6,413 nt of DNA from Owenweeksia sp. TMED14. Its GTDB lineage: Bacteria; Bacteroidota; Bacteroidia; Flavobacteriales; Schleiferiaceae. Numbering within the stretch: position 1 is the first letter of the stretch; each line of letters begins with the position of its first letter. Location: the NCBI GenBank assembly GCA_002167805.1, contig NHBT01000023.1:83648-90060 (forward strand). Reading direction: 5' to 3'. A program made the translations under genes and the position numbers. Below the pieces are notes generated by a model. That model ran no database searches, had not been told where the DNA came from, and saw only the letters and a list, made by a program, of their open reading frames with translations. Positions 1-6,413 of this stretch are shown here, piece after piece.

Positions 1-197
1 TCTTCAATATCTTTTACTACTGAGTTCTCCATTGAAACTTTTGAAATTTCAGATTTTAGGTCATTTGAAGCGTTTCTAACCGAACGAATTATTTTACCTG
101 CCGTTCTTATAAATCCCGGCAATTTATCTGTGCCGAAAAGCATCAGAACTACAAATAATAAAAAAATAATTTCTGCAGAGCTGATGAAGAGTAACAT
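1..197 (-). CDS. tatA: Sec-independent (twin-arginine) translocase subunit, TatA/B (Hcf106) family, 3' end cut by window
   Basis: TatA-family proteins oligomerise at the inner membrane to form the passage through which TatC-recognised folded proteins are exported. The 65 visible residues begin MLLFISSAEI and show the family plan: a very short N-tail, a polar residue (Glu9) at the start of one hydrophobic helix (about residues 9-21), an FG hinge (Phe21-Gly22), a DKLP segment with Pro27, and then a basic amphipathic helix (about 28-50) ending near NDLKSEI. The frame runs off the left edge, so the acidic or charged tail is missing. The ATG at 197-195 is the only start that gives the expected N-terminus. 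It lies 10 bases after the secDF stop codon, so cotranscription with secDF is likely; no Shine-Dalgarno sequence is visible, which is normal in Bacteroidota. TatA versus TatB cannot be settled here: Glu at this position is TatB-like in E. coli, but as I recall it is common in Bacteroidota TatA. Family assignment is firm, the subtype moderate. Confidence 0.88.
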   Translation of the reverse strand, partial: MLLFISSAEIIFLLFVVLMLFGTDKLPGFIRTAGKIIRSVRNASNDLKSEISKVSMENSVVKDIE

Positions 198-207
198 GAA
201 CTTAAAG

Positions 208-3200
208 TTAAATCTTTTTCTTACTTAATCTGTCCGTAGTATCATTTAAAACTGGAGATGCAATAAATAAAGAAGAATATGTTCCAACTACAACGCCAAG
301 CAAAATTGCAAAAATAAAACCTCGTAAAACCTCACCGCCAAAAACAAAAATGATCAGTAGTACAATAATTGTTGTCGCTGATGTATTAAAAGTTCTACTC
401 AAAGTTGAATTTAACGCATTATCTATCACTTTATGTTTAGTTTCATTTTTTGATTGGAGATTAAAAAACTCTCTAATTCTATCAAAAACAACCACCGTAT
501 CATTCAAAGAATATCCTATCACTGTTAAAATTGCGGCAATAAAAGCTTGATCAACTTCTAGTGAAAATGGCAGAACACCATCCAAAATTGAATATGCTCC
601 TAGAACAATAATAGTATCATGAATCGTAGCAGTTACTGCGCCCAATGAATATTGCCACTTACTGAACCTGAATAGCAGGTACAAGAAAATAGCTAATAAT
701 GAAAATATCACTGCAATGAATGCTGTATTTTTTATATCATCTGCAACTGTTGGTCCTACTTGACGAGAAGCAACAAGGCCAATGGCTTTATCCGATGGTG
801 GGTTCAAAAATTCACTCTCAGAAATATCACTTAAGTAAAATGATTTTACACCATTAAATAACTGACTACGTAAGGACTCTTCAACATCAGATCCATTTTC
901 AGATATTCTAAAATTTGTAGTTATTACAACCTGATCAGGACTACCAAGGGTTTTAACCGTTGGGGAAAATGATCTTCCGTCTTCATCAATAAATAAAAGT
1001 TCCAAAGAGCTGGAGATTTTTGCCACTTCTACAGATTGATCAAAACGGACTTGATAACTTCTACCTCCCTCAAAATCCACACCCAAGCTTAATCCTTTTG
1101 TCAAAAGGGAAGCCAAACTAGCAATAATTAAAATGGAGGAAAATATATAAGCGGGCTTTCTGAAATTTAAAAAACTAAAGTTCGTATTCGTAAATAACTT
1201 TTCTGTCAATTTAGTGGAAAAAGGAAGCTTTTCTGATTTCCTTACTCTCCACTCAAAATATAACCTAGTGATAAAAAGCGCAGTGAAGAGCGAAGAAGCG
1301 ATACCAATGATTAAAGTAGTTGCAAATCCCCGAATCGGGCCAGTACCAAAAGAGAAAAGTATAATTGCTGTTAAAAGAGTTGTAACATTCGCATCAATAA
1401 TTGCTGCCCTAGACCCCTTATATCCATCTGATATCGCATGTTTTAGGGCTTTACCTTTTAATAACTCTTCGCGAATACGGTCATTAATAAGAACATTGGC
1501 ATCTACAGCCATACCAATTGTTAAAACAATCCCAGCCATTCCAGGCAATGTCAAAACGGCATTAAATGCATCTAAAATTCCAAAAATGAAAAACATGTTT
1601 ACCAACAAAGCTATACTTGCACCAATACCCGCTGCGCTATAATAAAATACCATATAAACTAACACCAGGATTAAAGCAAACCCAAAAGAATTCATACTTG
1701 AGCTGATTGCCTCTTTTCCCAAACTCGGGCCTACAACATCAGATTGGATTATCCTCGCAGGTACAGGAAGCTTACCTGCCTTCAATACATTTGCCAAATC
1801 TGTTGCCTCTTCCAAAGAAAATCCTCCTTCAATTTGAGTTCTACCTCCTGAGATTTCACCGTTTACTCGAGGATAGCTATATACGAGATTATCCAGAACA
1901 ACCGCAACATGACCTTTTGGAGTTTTTGACCCCTCCTCTTTGGTTAGACGCTGCCAAATTTGAGCACCTTGACCATCCATCGCCATGGTTACAACTGGGT
2001 TGTTTCCTTGGTCAAATTCTTGACGTGCATCTACGATAACTCCTCCATCAAGCTCAGGCTCATTATTTCGATTCCCCTGAAGAGCAATTAATAGCGAAAC
2101 TTCACTATCATTTTCTGGACGCGTCCAAGCAAATCGAGCATATCGCTTATCCCCAGGGATCAAACTCTTAACCTCATCCAAATTGAAATATTCGTTGATC
2201 TTCGCAGTATCTCGTGTTAATGCATACCCGATAATTGGGCCAAGATTCGGTTGAAAAGTTTGAGAATTGACGTTTAGTTGGAATAGACCCAATAATGGAT
2301 TAAAACTTGTCGCAACCGAATCAGATTTTACATTCGAGGAATCCTCAACCGATGCAATATCAGTGTCGCTCTCGCCCACAGATTTAGGGAGCTCAAATTC
2401 ACCTTCTTCGGGATCCATTAGGTTATTTTCTATGGTATTTGGGTTTTCAATTACAGATCGTAATTTCTCATTAGCGTTTACGACAAACTGCATCCAATTT
2501 GCGCCTTGATCTGCCCTCCAAAACTCAAGACGAGCAGTTGATTGAAGAAGTCTCTGAACCCTTAGTGGATCTTTAACCCCAGGAAGTTCAACTAAAATTC
2601 TTCCGGTTCCATCTAACCTTTGAATATTTGGCTGAACAACTCCAAATTGATCAATACGGGCTTTTAGGACAGTGTAAACATTTGCAATCGCCGCCTCTAC
2701 ATCTTCAGTCAAAGCCAATTTAATTTCGTCATCACCTGCATTAAAACCCAGACGATCTGTCATCTCTTTCGTCCCGTAAAGCCCCGGATCATTGTATAAT
2801 CTTTCTCCACGCTGGTCATCCATTGCATTGAAAAAAAGTTCCAAATATGATGATTGGCTCTTTGTCTGATCTATATCTGCTTGCTTTAGAACTGCAAGAA
2901 ATAATTCATCTTCAGAATCCCCAACCAAACCTTTAAGAACATCTCTGACACTTACCTCCAAAATGACATTCATTCCACCGCGTAAGTCTAGGCCAAGATT
3001 CATCTGCTTAGACTTCACTTCTTTGTATGTGAATGATGTAAATCCTAAATCATAAACTGTTTGGTTTGACAATGAATCCAATGCATATTTTATTTTGACT
3101 GGATCTGAATTAAAGTCTTGTTCTATTTTTGACTCAACCCTGCTAGCTACATAACTAAAAGATAATTCATAGAGAGAAGCGAGAGCAAATACTATCGCAA

Positions 3201-3228
3201 ATAGACGGATAACCCCTTTATTTTGCAT
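208..3228 (-). CDS. secDF: Fused protein translocase subunit SecDF
   Basis: SecDF is the inner-membrane RND-type partner of SecYEG that uses the proton-motive force to pull emerging proteins into the periplasm. The chain has 1006 residues, about the usual length for Bacteroidota fusions. SecD half: TM1 at about 6-26, the LGLDLRGG motif at 78-85, a large periplasmic P1 region to about 505, and TM2-6 between about 513 and 656. SecF half: first TM at about 694-712, LGVDFEGG at 715-722, a P4-type periplasmic domain to about 834, and five more TMs at about 836-992. The proton-path residues appear intact: Asp576 in GMAVDANVLINDRIREEL (E. coli SecD D519), Asp910 in GYSLNDTVVVFDRIREF (SecF D213) and Arg945 in TLSRTFNTSATT (SecF R247). 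The start at 3228 puts a basic N-tail directly before TM1 and lies 25 bases after a good -7 element. Residues 262-309 form an acidic, low-complexity insert in P1. The gene is followed at once by the Tat subunit gene and diverges from the T9SS cargo gene. Confidence 0.98.
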   Translation of the reverse strand: MQNKGVIRLFAIVFALASLYELSFSYVASRVESKIEQDFNSDPVKIKYALDSLSNQTVYDLGFTSFTYKEVKSKQMNLGLDLRGGMNVILEVSVRDVLKGLVGDSEDELFLAVLKQADIDQTKSQSSYLELFFNAMDDQRGERLYNDPGLYGTKEMTDRLGFNAGDDEIKLALTEDVEAAIANVYTVLKARIDQFGVVQPNIQRLDGTGRILVELPGVKDPLRVQRLLQSTARLEFWRADQGANWMQFVVNANEKLRSVIENPNTIENNLMDPEEGEFELPKSVGESDTDIASVEDSSNVKSDSVATSFNPLLGLFQLNVNSQTFQPNLGPIIGYALTRDTAKINEYFNLDEVKSLIPGDKRYARFAWTRPENDSEVSLLIALQGNRNNEPELDGGVIVDARQEFDQGNNPVVTMAMDGQGAQIWQRLTKEEGSKTPKGHVAVVLDNLVYSYPRVNGEISGGRTQIEGGFSLEEATDLANVLKAGKLPVPARIIQSDVVGPSLGKEAISSSMNSFGFALILVLVYMVFYYSAAGIGASIALLVNMFFIFGILDAFNAVLTLPGMAGIVLTIGMAVDANVLINDRIREELLKGKALKHAISDGYKGSRAAIIDANVTTLLTAIILFSFGTGPIRGFATTLIIGIASSLFTALFITRLYFEWRVRKSEKLPFSTKLTEKLFTNTNFSFLNFRKPAYIFSSILIIASLASLLTKGLSLGVDFEGGRSYQVRFDQSVEVAKISSSLELLFIDEDGRSFSPTVKTLGSPDQVVITTNFRISENGSDVEESLRSQLFNGVKSFYLSDISESEFLNPPSDKAIGLVASRQVGPTVADDIKNTAFIAVIFSLLAIFLYLLFRFSKWQYSLGAVTATIHDTIIVLGAYSILDGVLPFSLEVDQAFIAAILTVIGYSLNDTVVVFDRIREFFNLQSKNETKHKVIDNALNSTLSRTFNTSATTIIVLLIIFVFGGEVLRGFIFAILLGVVVGTYSSLFIASPVLNDTTDRLSKKKI
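2302..2445 (-). other. Acidic low-complexity insert within the SecDF P1 region
   Basis: This stretch encodes residues 262-309 of SecDF. It contains about twelve Asp/Glu but only two Lys, with many Ser, Asn and Thr, and no hydrophobic pattern suggesting folded strands. It sits between the conserved P1 base (ending near LEFWRAD, 234-240) and the later conserved head/base segment starting around 396. I infer a flexible, solvent-exposed periplasmic loop. Variable insertions at this place are, as far as I recall, common in Bacteroidota SecDF, so it need not carry a specific function. Confidence 0.55.
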
Positions 3229-3253
3229 GATAATTCAATTTGGAAATAGTGGG

Positions 3254-3261
3254 CAAATATA
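3254..3261 (-). promoter_or_regulatory. Candidate -7 element of the secDF(-tat) promoter
   Basis: Read on the minus strand this is TATATTTG, a full match to the Bacteroidota primary-sigma -7 consensus TAnnTTTG. It ends 25 bases before the secDF ATG, giving a short leader. The -33 region is weak: AGTG at 3282-3279, with a 17-base spacer, matches only two of the four bases of TTTG. It is probably the promoter for secDF and the downstream Tat gene. Its -33 region overlaps the -7 element of the opposing gene. Confidence 0.6.
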
Positions 3262-3270
3262 GTCGTTCTT

Positions 3271-3278
3271 TATCTTTA
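3271..3278 (+). promoter_or_regulatory. Candidate -7 element of the T9SS cargo gene promoter
   Basis: The plus-strand octamer TATCTTTA matches TAnnTTTG except at the last base. It ends 10 bases before the ATG at 3289, so transcription would begin only a few bases before the start codon and the mRNA would be nearly leaderless. A partial -33 element, AGTG at 3248-3251, has a 19-base spacer; a better TTTG at 3239-3242 is too far away (28-base spacer). There is no Shine-Dalgarno sequence. Confidence is limited by the mismatch and the poor -33. Confidence 0.45.
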
Positions 3279-3288
3279 CACTATTAAT

Positions 3289-3357
3289 ATGAAGTCACTT
3301 AAGCTCTTTTTTGCAGTATTTTTTCTAAGCTTTTTCAATTTAACAGATCTAAAAGCT
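3289..3357 (+). other. Sec signal peptide of the FG-GAP protein
   Basis: Codons 1-23 encode a short basic N-region (Lys2, Lys5), a strongly hydrophobic Phe/Leu core at about 6-17, and a polar C-region ending LKA before Gln24. There is no lipobox Cys and no twin-arginine pair, so export through Sec and cleavage by signal peptidase I are expected. Confidence 0.85.
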
Positions 3358-5955
3358 CAAAAAAGCTATGATTTTAAACCCACGAACAAAACAAAACTAA
3401 TTTTATCAAACGGTGATACTCTTGCAAACGGTTTTGCAGGTGGATTGAATAATCCTCAGATTTTCAACATTGATATTAATGGAGACAATCAAATCGACCT
3501 TTTAGTTTTTGACCGTGATGGAAGCCGTTGGATTCCATTCGAATGGAATCTTAATCATTGGAAATATGTTCCTCAATGGATTAAACAATTTCCCTCATGC
3601 CAAAATTGGGTTGAATTTGCAGATTATAATTGTGATGGAATACCAGACTTATTCTGCTCAAAGTTGGGAAATATCGGTGTATATCAGGCTTCAAGAAATT
3701 CTGGTATGATCGAATTTTCTTGGGCTTTAACAGGACCCTATTTATTCTCTACTTTTCAAAGCGGACAAACACCGGCGAATTTATTGGTTGTATCCACTGA
3801 TAGACCTGTAATTAAAGATGTTAATGGAGATGGCAATGTGGATATTCTAACCTTTGGCCAACAAGCCTCTGCTATAGAATTTCACGAAAATATTCAAAAT
3901 TGCGGATTGGAGTTTATTCGTGCTGATGCATGCTGGGGGGACTTCTTAGAAAATAATTTAACCAATTCATTGAGTATAGATGCGTGTATTGGAAGTATTC
4001 CGCCAACTTCTTCATTTACCGATAGGTTGAATCATTTAGGATCTACAATGCTTGCCGTTGATCTCACTGGAAATGGACTTCTTGACATTCTTTTGGGTGA
4101 CGTAAGCTTCAATAATGCCGTAGCTGGGTTTAACATAGGCAGTATTTCCACTTCCAATATTGAGTCGCAAGACACTACTTGGCCATCTAATGACATACCT
4201 GTGGATATTCCCGCATTTCCTGGCTTTTCATATGCAGATGTAAACTTTGATGGAGTAAAAGATATTATCGCAGCACCTAATATGCCCGCTGGAAGAAGTG
4301 ACACGAGCGTTTGGGCCTACATAAATAATGGTACATTAGTAAATCCATCATGGAATTTATCAGACTCAAGTTTTCTTCAAAACAATATGCATGACGCAGG
4401 TAGATATGCGGTCCCTGAGCTTGCAGATATGAACAGTGATGGGTTACTGGATTTAATAATAGGCACATCGCAAGGAATAGAATTTTGGAAAAATATAGGG
4501 TCAGCAAGTGAACCCAAATGGATTGAAACCAATTTAATCCTATCGCCGTCGTCAAAATTCTCTTTAACAAAGGACTGGTGCTCACCTACAGCAGGAGATA
4601 TAAATGGTGATGGGCTTTTGGATTTAATTATTGGAAGAGTTGATGGGAAATTAACATATTTACAAAATTCAGGGAATTTTTTCATTCCAGCCTTTGAAGG
4701 TTTGAACACCTCTAATTTTCAAAATATCGATGCCGGAGATGTTTCGAGCCCAGAACTTGCCGACATAGACCAAGATGGTGATTTAGATTTATTAATTGGA
4801 ACTCAAAAAGGAAATGTAGCTTTTTATGAGAATACCCAGGGTAATTTCAACCTTGTTAATGACAAATTTGGAGCAATTAATACTGACTTCAATAACACAT
4901 ATTCAGGAAGAGCAATACCCAGATATTGCAATATAGATGGGAAGCCTTTTTTAGCTGTGGGTTCAGCAGATTCGGGAGTCTATCAAATGGATTCTTTATC
5001 CTTTATCCTTAACTCTCCGCCATATATAGACCACAGCATTGGTAATGGCTCAACAAATACAAGTACTCTGAATGAGACACCCTGGGGAGGATCAAAAAGA
5101 ACAGGCAGACATCAGTATCTTTTTCACGCGTCTGAATTACTTGCTTCAGGCGTATCAGCAAGTAGAATAACTCACTTAAGTTTAAACGTAATTACTCCCA
5201 GCTCACCATATTTAAGCCAAGGTTTTAGCATTAGAATAAAGCACACAAACCAAGACAGTCTAAAAACATTTTTAAATGGCGCACAACTCTGCTATTCATA
5301 TATACATACTCCCACGTTAGGCTGGAATACTATCACATTGCAGCAACCTTTTGACTATGATGGTGTCAGCAACCTAATGGTAGAGATATGTTTTTCAAAA
5401 AACGTACCGAGCTCTGATGTTCATTTATCAGCTCATAATTCCCCTTTCTTATCTCATACTTTCGGTGATGTCTATAATAATAACTCCATAACCTCCAATG
5501 GCTGTTTAATGCCTGAACTTGGAAGTGATAGCTTACGCCCTGATATGAAATTTACTTTAATTCCAAGAATGCCTATCAGAAAGAAACTTTTACAGAATGG
5601 AAGAATTAATACTCCTGTCATAGCGGATATGGATGCAAATGGAAAGCCAGAATTGGTTATGGGAATTTCAACAGGAGGACTCTTATATTATTCGGGAGAC
5701 ACTTTAACTGTCGGAATTGAGGAAAAGTTTATAGAAAATAAAAAGTCTAGAGCAAAAATTTACCCAAATCCCGGTAGAGAGAATCTTTGGATTGAGGGAG
5801 CGGGAGATATTAAAATTATTAATGCCCAGGGCCAAGTGATTATAGAAATAAATAATTCAGATAATCTGCAAAATATAAACACAAGTAATTGGCCCCAAGG
5901 ATTATACTACGTTTCTGTAAAAGACAAACATGAAATTTGGATCAAATCTCCTTGA
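3289..5955 (+). CDS. Secreted FG-GAP/VCBS repeat protein with T9SS type A C-terminal sorting domain
   Basis: This is a predicted extracellular or cell-surface protein of 888 residues with no recognisable catalytic domain. Residues 1-23 form a Sec signal peptide: Lys2 and Lys5, a Phe-rich hydrophobic core and a likely cut after LKA. Nine repeats carry the calcium-binding DxNxDGxxD pattern of FG-GAP/VCBS beta-propeller blades, with first Asp at 62, 112, 177, 258, 317, 380, 437, 492 and 780; a tenth near 547-558 is degenerate. A domain of about 190 residues (571-760) interrupts the series before the last repeat. Residues 822-888 are a T9SS type A sorting domain with YPNP at 825-828 and GLYYVSV at 871-877. 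Such proteins are exported by Sec, then by T9SS, with the C-terminal domain removed and the product anchored to lipopolysaccharide or released. A role in adhesion or polymer binding is inference only. The ATG at 3289 places the signal peptide at the very N-terminus. The gene diverges from secDF and converges on mdh. Confidence 0.93.
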   Translation: MKSLKLFFAVFFLSFFNLTDLKAQKSYDFKPTNKTKLILSNGDTLANGFAGGLNNPQIFNIDINGDNQIDLLVFDRDGSRWIPFEWNLNHWKYVPQWIKQFPSCQNWVEFADYNCDGIPDLFCSKLGNIGVYQASRNSGMIEFSWALTGPYLFSTFQSGQTPANLLVVSTDRPVIKDVNGDGNVDILTFGQQASAIEFHENIQNCGLEFIRADACWGDFLENNLTNSLSIDACIGSIPPTSSFTDRLNHLGSTMLAVDLTGNGLLDILLGDVSFNNAVAGFNIGSISTSNIESQDTTWPSNDIPVDIPAFPGFSYADVNFDGVKDIIAAPNMPAGRSDTSVWAYINNGTLVNPSWNLSDSSFLQNNMHDAGRYAVPELADMNSDGLLDLIIGTSQGIEFWKNIGSASEPKWIETNLILSPSSKFSLTKDWCSPTAGDINGDGLLDLIIGRVDGKLTYLQNSGNFFIPAFEGLNTSNFQNIDAGDVSSPELADIDQDGDLDLLIGTQKGNVAFYENTQGNFNLVNDKFGAINTDFNNTYSGRAIPRYCNIDGKPFLAVGSADSGVYQMDSLSFILNSPPYIDHSIGNGSTNTSTLNETPWGGSKRTGRHQYLFHASELLASGVSASRITHLSLNVITPSSPYLSQGFSIRIKHTNQDSLKTFLNGAQLCYSYIHTPTLGWNTITLQQPFDYDGVSNLMVEICFSKNVPSSDVHLSAHNSPFLSHTFGDVYNNNSITSNGCLMPELGSDSLRPDMKFTLIPRMPIRKKLLQNGRINTPVIADMDANGKPELVMGISTGGLLYYSGDTLTVGIEEKFIENKKSRAKIYPNPGRENLWIEGAGDIKIINAQGQVIIEINNSDNLQNINTSNWPQGLYYVSVKDKHEIWIKSP
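3463..4986 (+). repeat. FG-GAP/VCBS beta-propeller repeats 1-9 (protein level)
   Basis: Residues 59-566 contain successive blades of the form A/G-D-x-N-x-D-G-x-x-D-L-x-x-G. Clear examples are DVNGDGNVDILTFG (177-190), DMNSDGLLDLIIG (380-392), DINGDGLLDLIIG (437-449) and DIDQDGDLDLLIG (492-504). The last four blades are evenly spaced at about 55-63 residues (380, 437, 492, about 548); the earlier ones are further apart (50-81). The ninth, around CNIDGKPFLAVG (547-558), keeps the hydrophobic pattern but lacks most calcium ligands. A tenth copy, DMDANGKPELVMG (780-792), follows the inserted domain at 5620-5688. The DNA differs by many synonymous changes between copies, so this is not a recent DNA duplication. 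Confidence 0.85.
4999..5568 (+). other. Inserted beta-rich domain between propeller repeats 9 and 10
   Basis: Residues 571-760 lack FG-GAP motifs. They start with an IGNGSTNTS segment (584-592), continue with YLFHASELLASGVSAS, and include GWNTITLQQPFDYDG (678-691) followed by NLMVEICF. From memory this pattern (NGS opening, 'asEl...G...I..is', 'GW..i.l..pF.Ydg..nLvve') resembles a beta-sandwich module that recurs in Bacteroidota T9SS proteins, usually next to adhesive or fibronectin-like domains; I cannot name an accession. It has three Cys (668, 701, 739). A binding or spacing role is inference. Confidence 0.6.
5752..5952 (+). other. T9SS type A C-terminal sorting domain
   Basis: Residues 822-888 match the Por secretion system C-terminal domain pattern: AKIYPNPGRENLWIEG, then IKIINAQGQV (841-850), then LQNINTSNWPQGLYYVSV, then a last strand IWIK. 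It is the recognition signal for T9SS export, normally removed by the PorU sortase at the outer surface. The very end, IKSP, is less basic than the usual Lys-rich terminus. A polar linker at about 812-821 separates it from the propeller. Confidence 0.9.
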
Positions 5956-5984
5956 AACTACTAATAATAAAATTTAGTCGAGAT

Positions 5985-6413
5985 TTACAAATCCGATAAA
6001 ACGGAATTCATAGATCTCACCGCATCTGCACTCTTTGAAAAAGATGCTTTTTCGGAGTCATTAAGATTATAATCTATAATTTTTTCCCATCCATTTTTTC
6101 CGATAACAACTGGAACTCCAAGACATATATCCTTCTGGCCGTATTCTCCATCTAGATATACACAACAAGGAAAAATTCTCTTTTGATCATTAATAATACT
6201 TGCTACTAAAGCTGCACCTGATGCGCCCGGAGCATACCATGCAGAGGTGCCTATGAGGCCTGTTAATGTTGCTCCACCAACCATAGTTGAGGATTTCACA
6301 TCTTCTAATCTTTCTTTGGATAAATAATTAGAAACTGGAGTCGATTGGTATGATGCCATTCGCGTCAAAGGAATCATTGTGGTATCACCATGGCCACCAA
6401 TTACTGTTCCTTG
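5985..6413 (-). CDS. mdh: Malate dehydrogenase, C-terminal part, 5' end outside window
   Basis: Malate dehydrogenase catalyses the reversible NAD-dependent oxidation of malate to oxaloacetate in the TCA cycle, in the cytoplasm. The visible 142 residues begin inside the catalytic domain at QGTVIGGHGDTTMIPLTR; His8 of this fragment (codon at 6392-6390) is the catalytic proton-acceptor His of the LDH/MDH family. Downstream are VGGATLTGLIGTSAWYAPG, a CCVYLDGEYG segment, GVPVVIGKNGWEKII and a C-terminal helix ending AVRSMNSVLSDL, all typical of the LDH-like bacterial MDH class in Bacteroidota. The family length is about 310, so roughly 170 residues (Rossmann NAD domain and substrate-loop arginines) lie beyond the right edge. 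An internal Met at 6377 is not the start, because the GGHGD motif precedes it in frame. The gene converges on the FG-GAP gene with 29 bases between stop codons and reads in the same direction as secDF. Confidence 0.96.
   Translation of the reverse strand, partial: QGTVIGGHGDTTMIPLTRMASYQSTPVSNYLSKERLEDVKSSTMVGGATLTGLIGTSAWYAPGASGAALVASIINDQKRIFPCCVYLDGEYGQKDICLGVPVVIGKNGWEKIIDYNLNDSEKASFSKSADAVRSMNSVLSDL

Noticed and set aside
1214..1642. Plus-strand open frame of 142 codons inside secDF
   Set aside because: It lies wholly antisense to the conserved SecD transmembrane region (D576 motif) and its translation has no recognisable domain; it reflects the composition of the real gene.
1707..2039. 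Plus-strand open frame of 110 codons inside secDF
   Set aside because: It is antisense to the conserved P1 segment of SecD and has no family resemblance or start signal.
3239..3242. TTTG as -33 element for the plus-strand gene
   Set aside because: It stands 28 bases before the -7 candidate, well beyond the 17-20 bases expected in Bacteroidota promoters.
4379..4640. Direct DNA repeat from the near-identical DGLLDLIIG blades
   Set aside because: The amino acid identity over nine residues is accompanied by several synonymous differences, so it is protein-level conservation, not a DNA repeat or recent duplication.
4032..4709. Three overlapping minus-strand open frames (4032-4304, 4277-4585, 4377-4709)
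   Set aside because: All are antisense to FG-GAP repeats that are clearly coding on the plus strand; they overlap one another and resemble nothing known.
5960..5978. Possible terminator hairpin between the convergent genes
   Set aside because: The stem is only five AT-rich pairs with a nine-base loop and no G/C core, too weak to call.
1..6413. CRISPR array, tRNA, rRNA, insertion sequence or defence system
   Set aside because: No periodic repeats, no terminal inverted repeats, no transposase motifs and no structured RNA are visible; nearly every base is accounted for by four genes.

Overview
The window looks like chromosomal DNA from a Bacteroidota bacterium, most likely a marine or aquatic member of Flavobacteriales. 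Four things point there: SecD and SecF are fused in one chain; one gene encodes a typical type IX secretion (T9SS) cargo protein with a C-terminal sorting domain; promoter -7 elements fit the TAnnTTTG pattern; and the DNA is AT-rich with no clear Shine-Dalgarno sequences. A family-level guess (Cryomorphaceae/Schleiferiaceae-like) is only an impression from protein style.

Layout, left to right. Positions 1-197 (minus strand) hold the N-terminal 65 residues of a small Tat-translocase subunit of the TatA/B (Hcf106) family, cut by the window edge. Ten bases upstream of it is the stop codon of a full-length secDF (208-3228, minus). A 60-bp divergent intergenic region (3229-3288) carries back-to-back promoter candidates that overlap each other. 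On the plus strand, 3289-5955 encodes a secreted 888-residue protein: signal peptide, about ten FG-GAP/VCBS beta-propeller repeats, a roughly 190-residue beta-rich domain inserted before the last repeat, and a T9SS type A sorting domain. After a 29-bp convergent gap, 5985-6413 (minus) is the C-terminal part of malate dehydrogenase, also cut by the window edge.

Three of the four genes concern protein export. SecDF and the Tat subunit appear to share a transcript and serve the inner membrane. The FG-GAP protein would be a client: Sec across the inner membrane, then T9SS across the outer membrane. Malate dehydrogenase is ordinary TCA-cycle metabolism. The window is densely coding, with no gene-free stretch above 60 bases and no RNA gene, mobile element, CRISPR array or long DNA repeat that I could see. 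I found no convincing undescribed system. The points most worth a second look are the overlapping divergent promoters, the domain inserted into the propeller, and the placement of a cargo gene between mdh and secDF.
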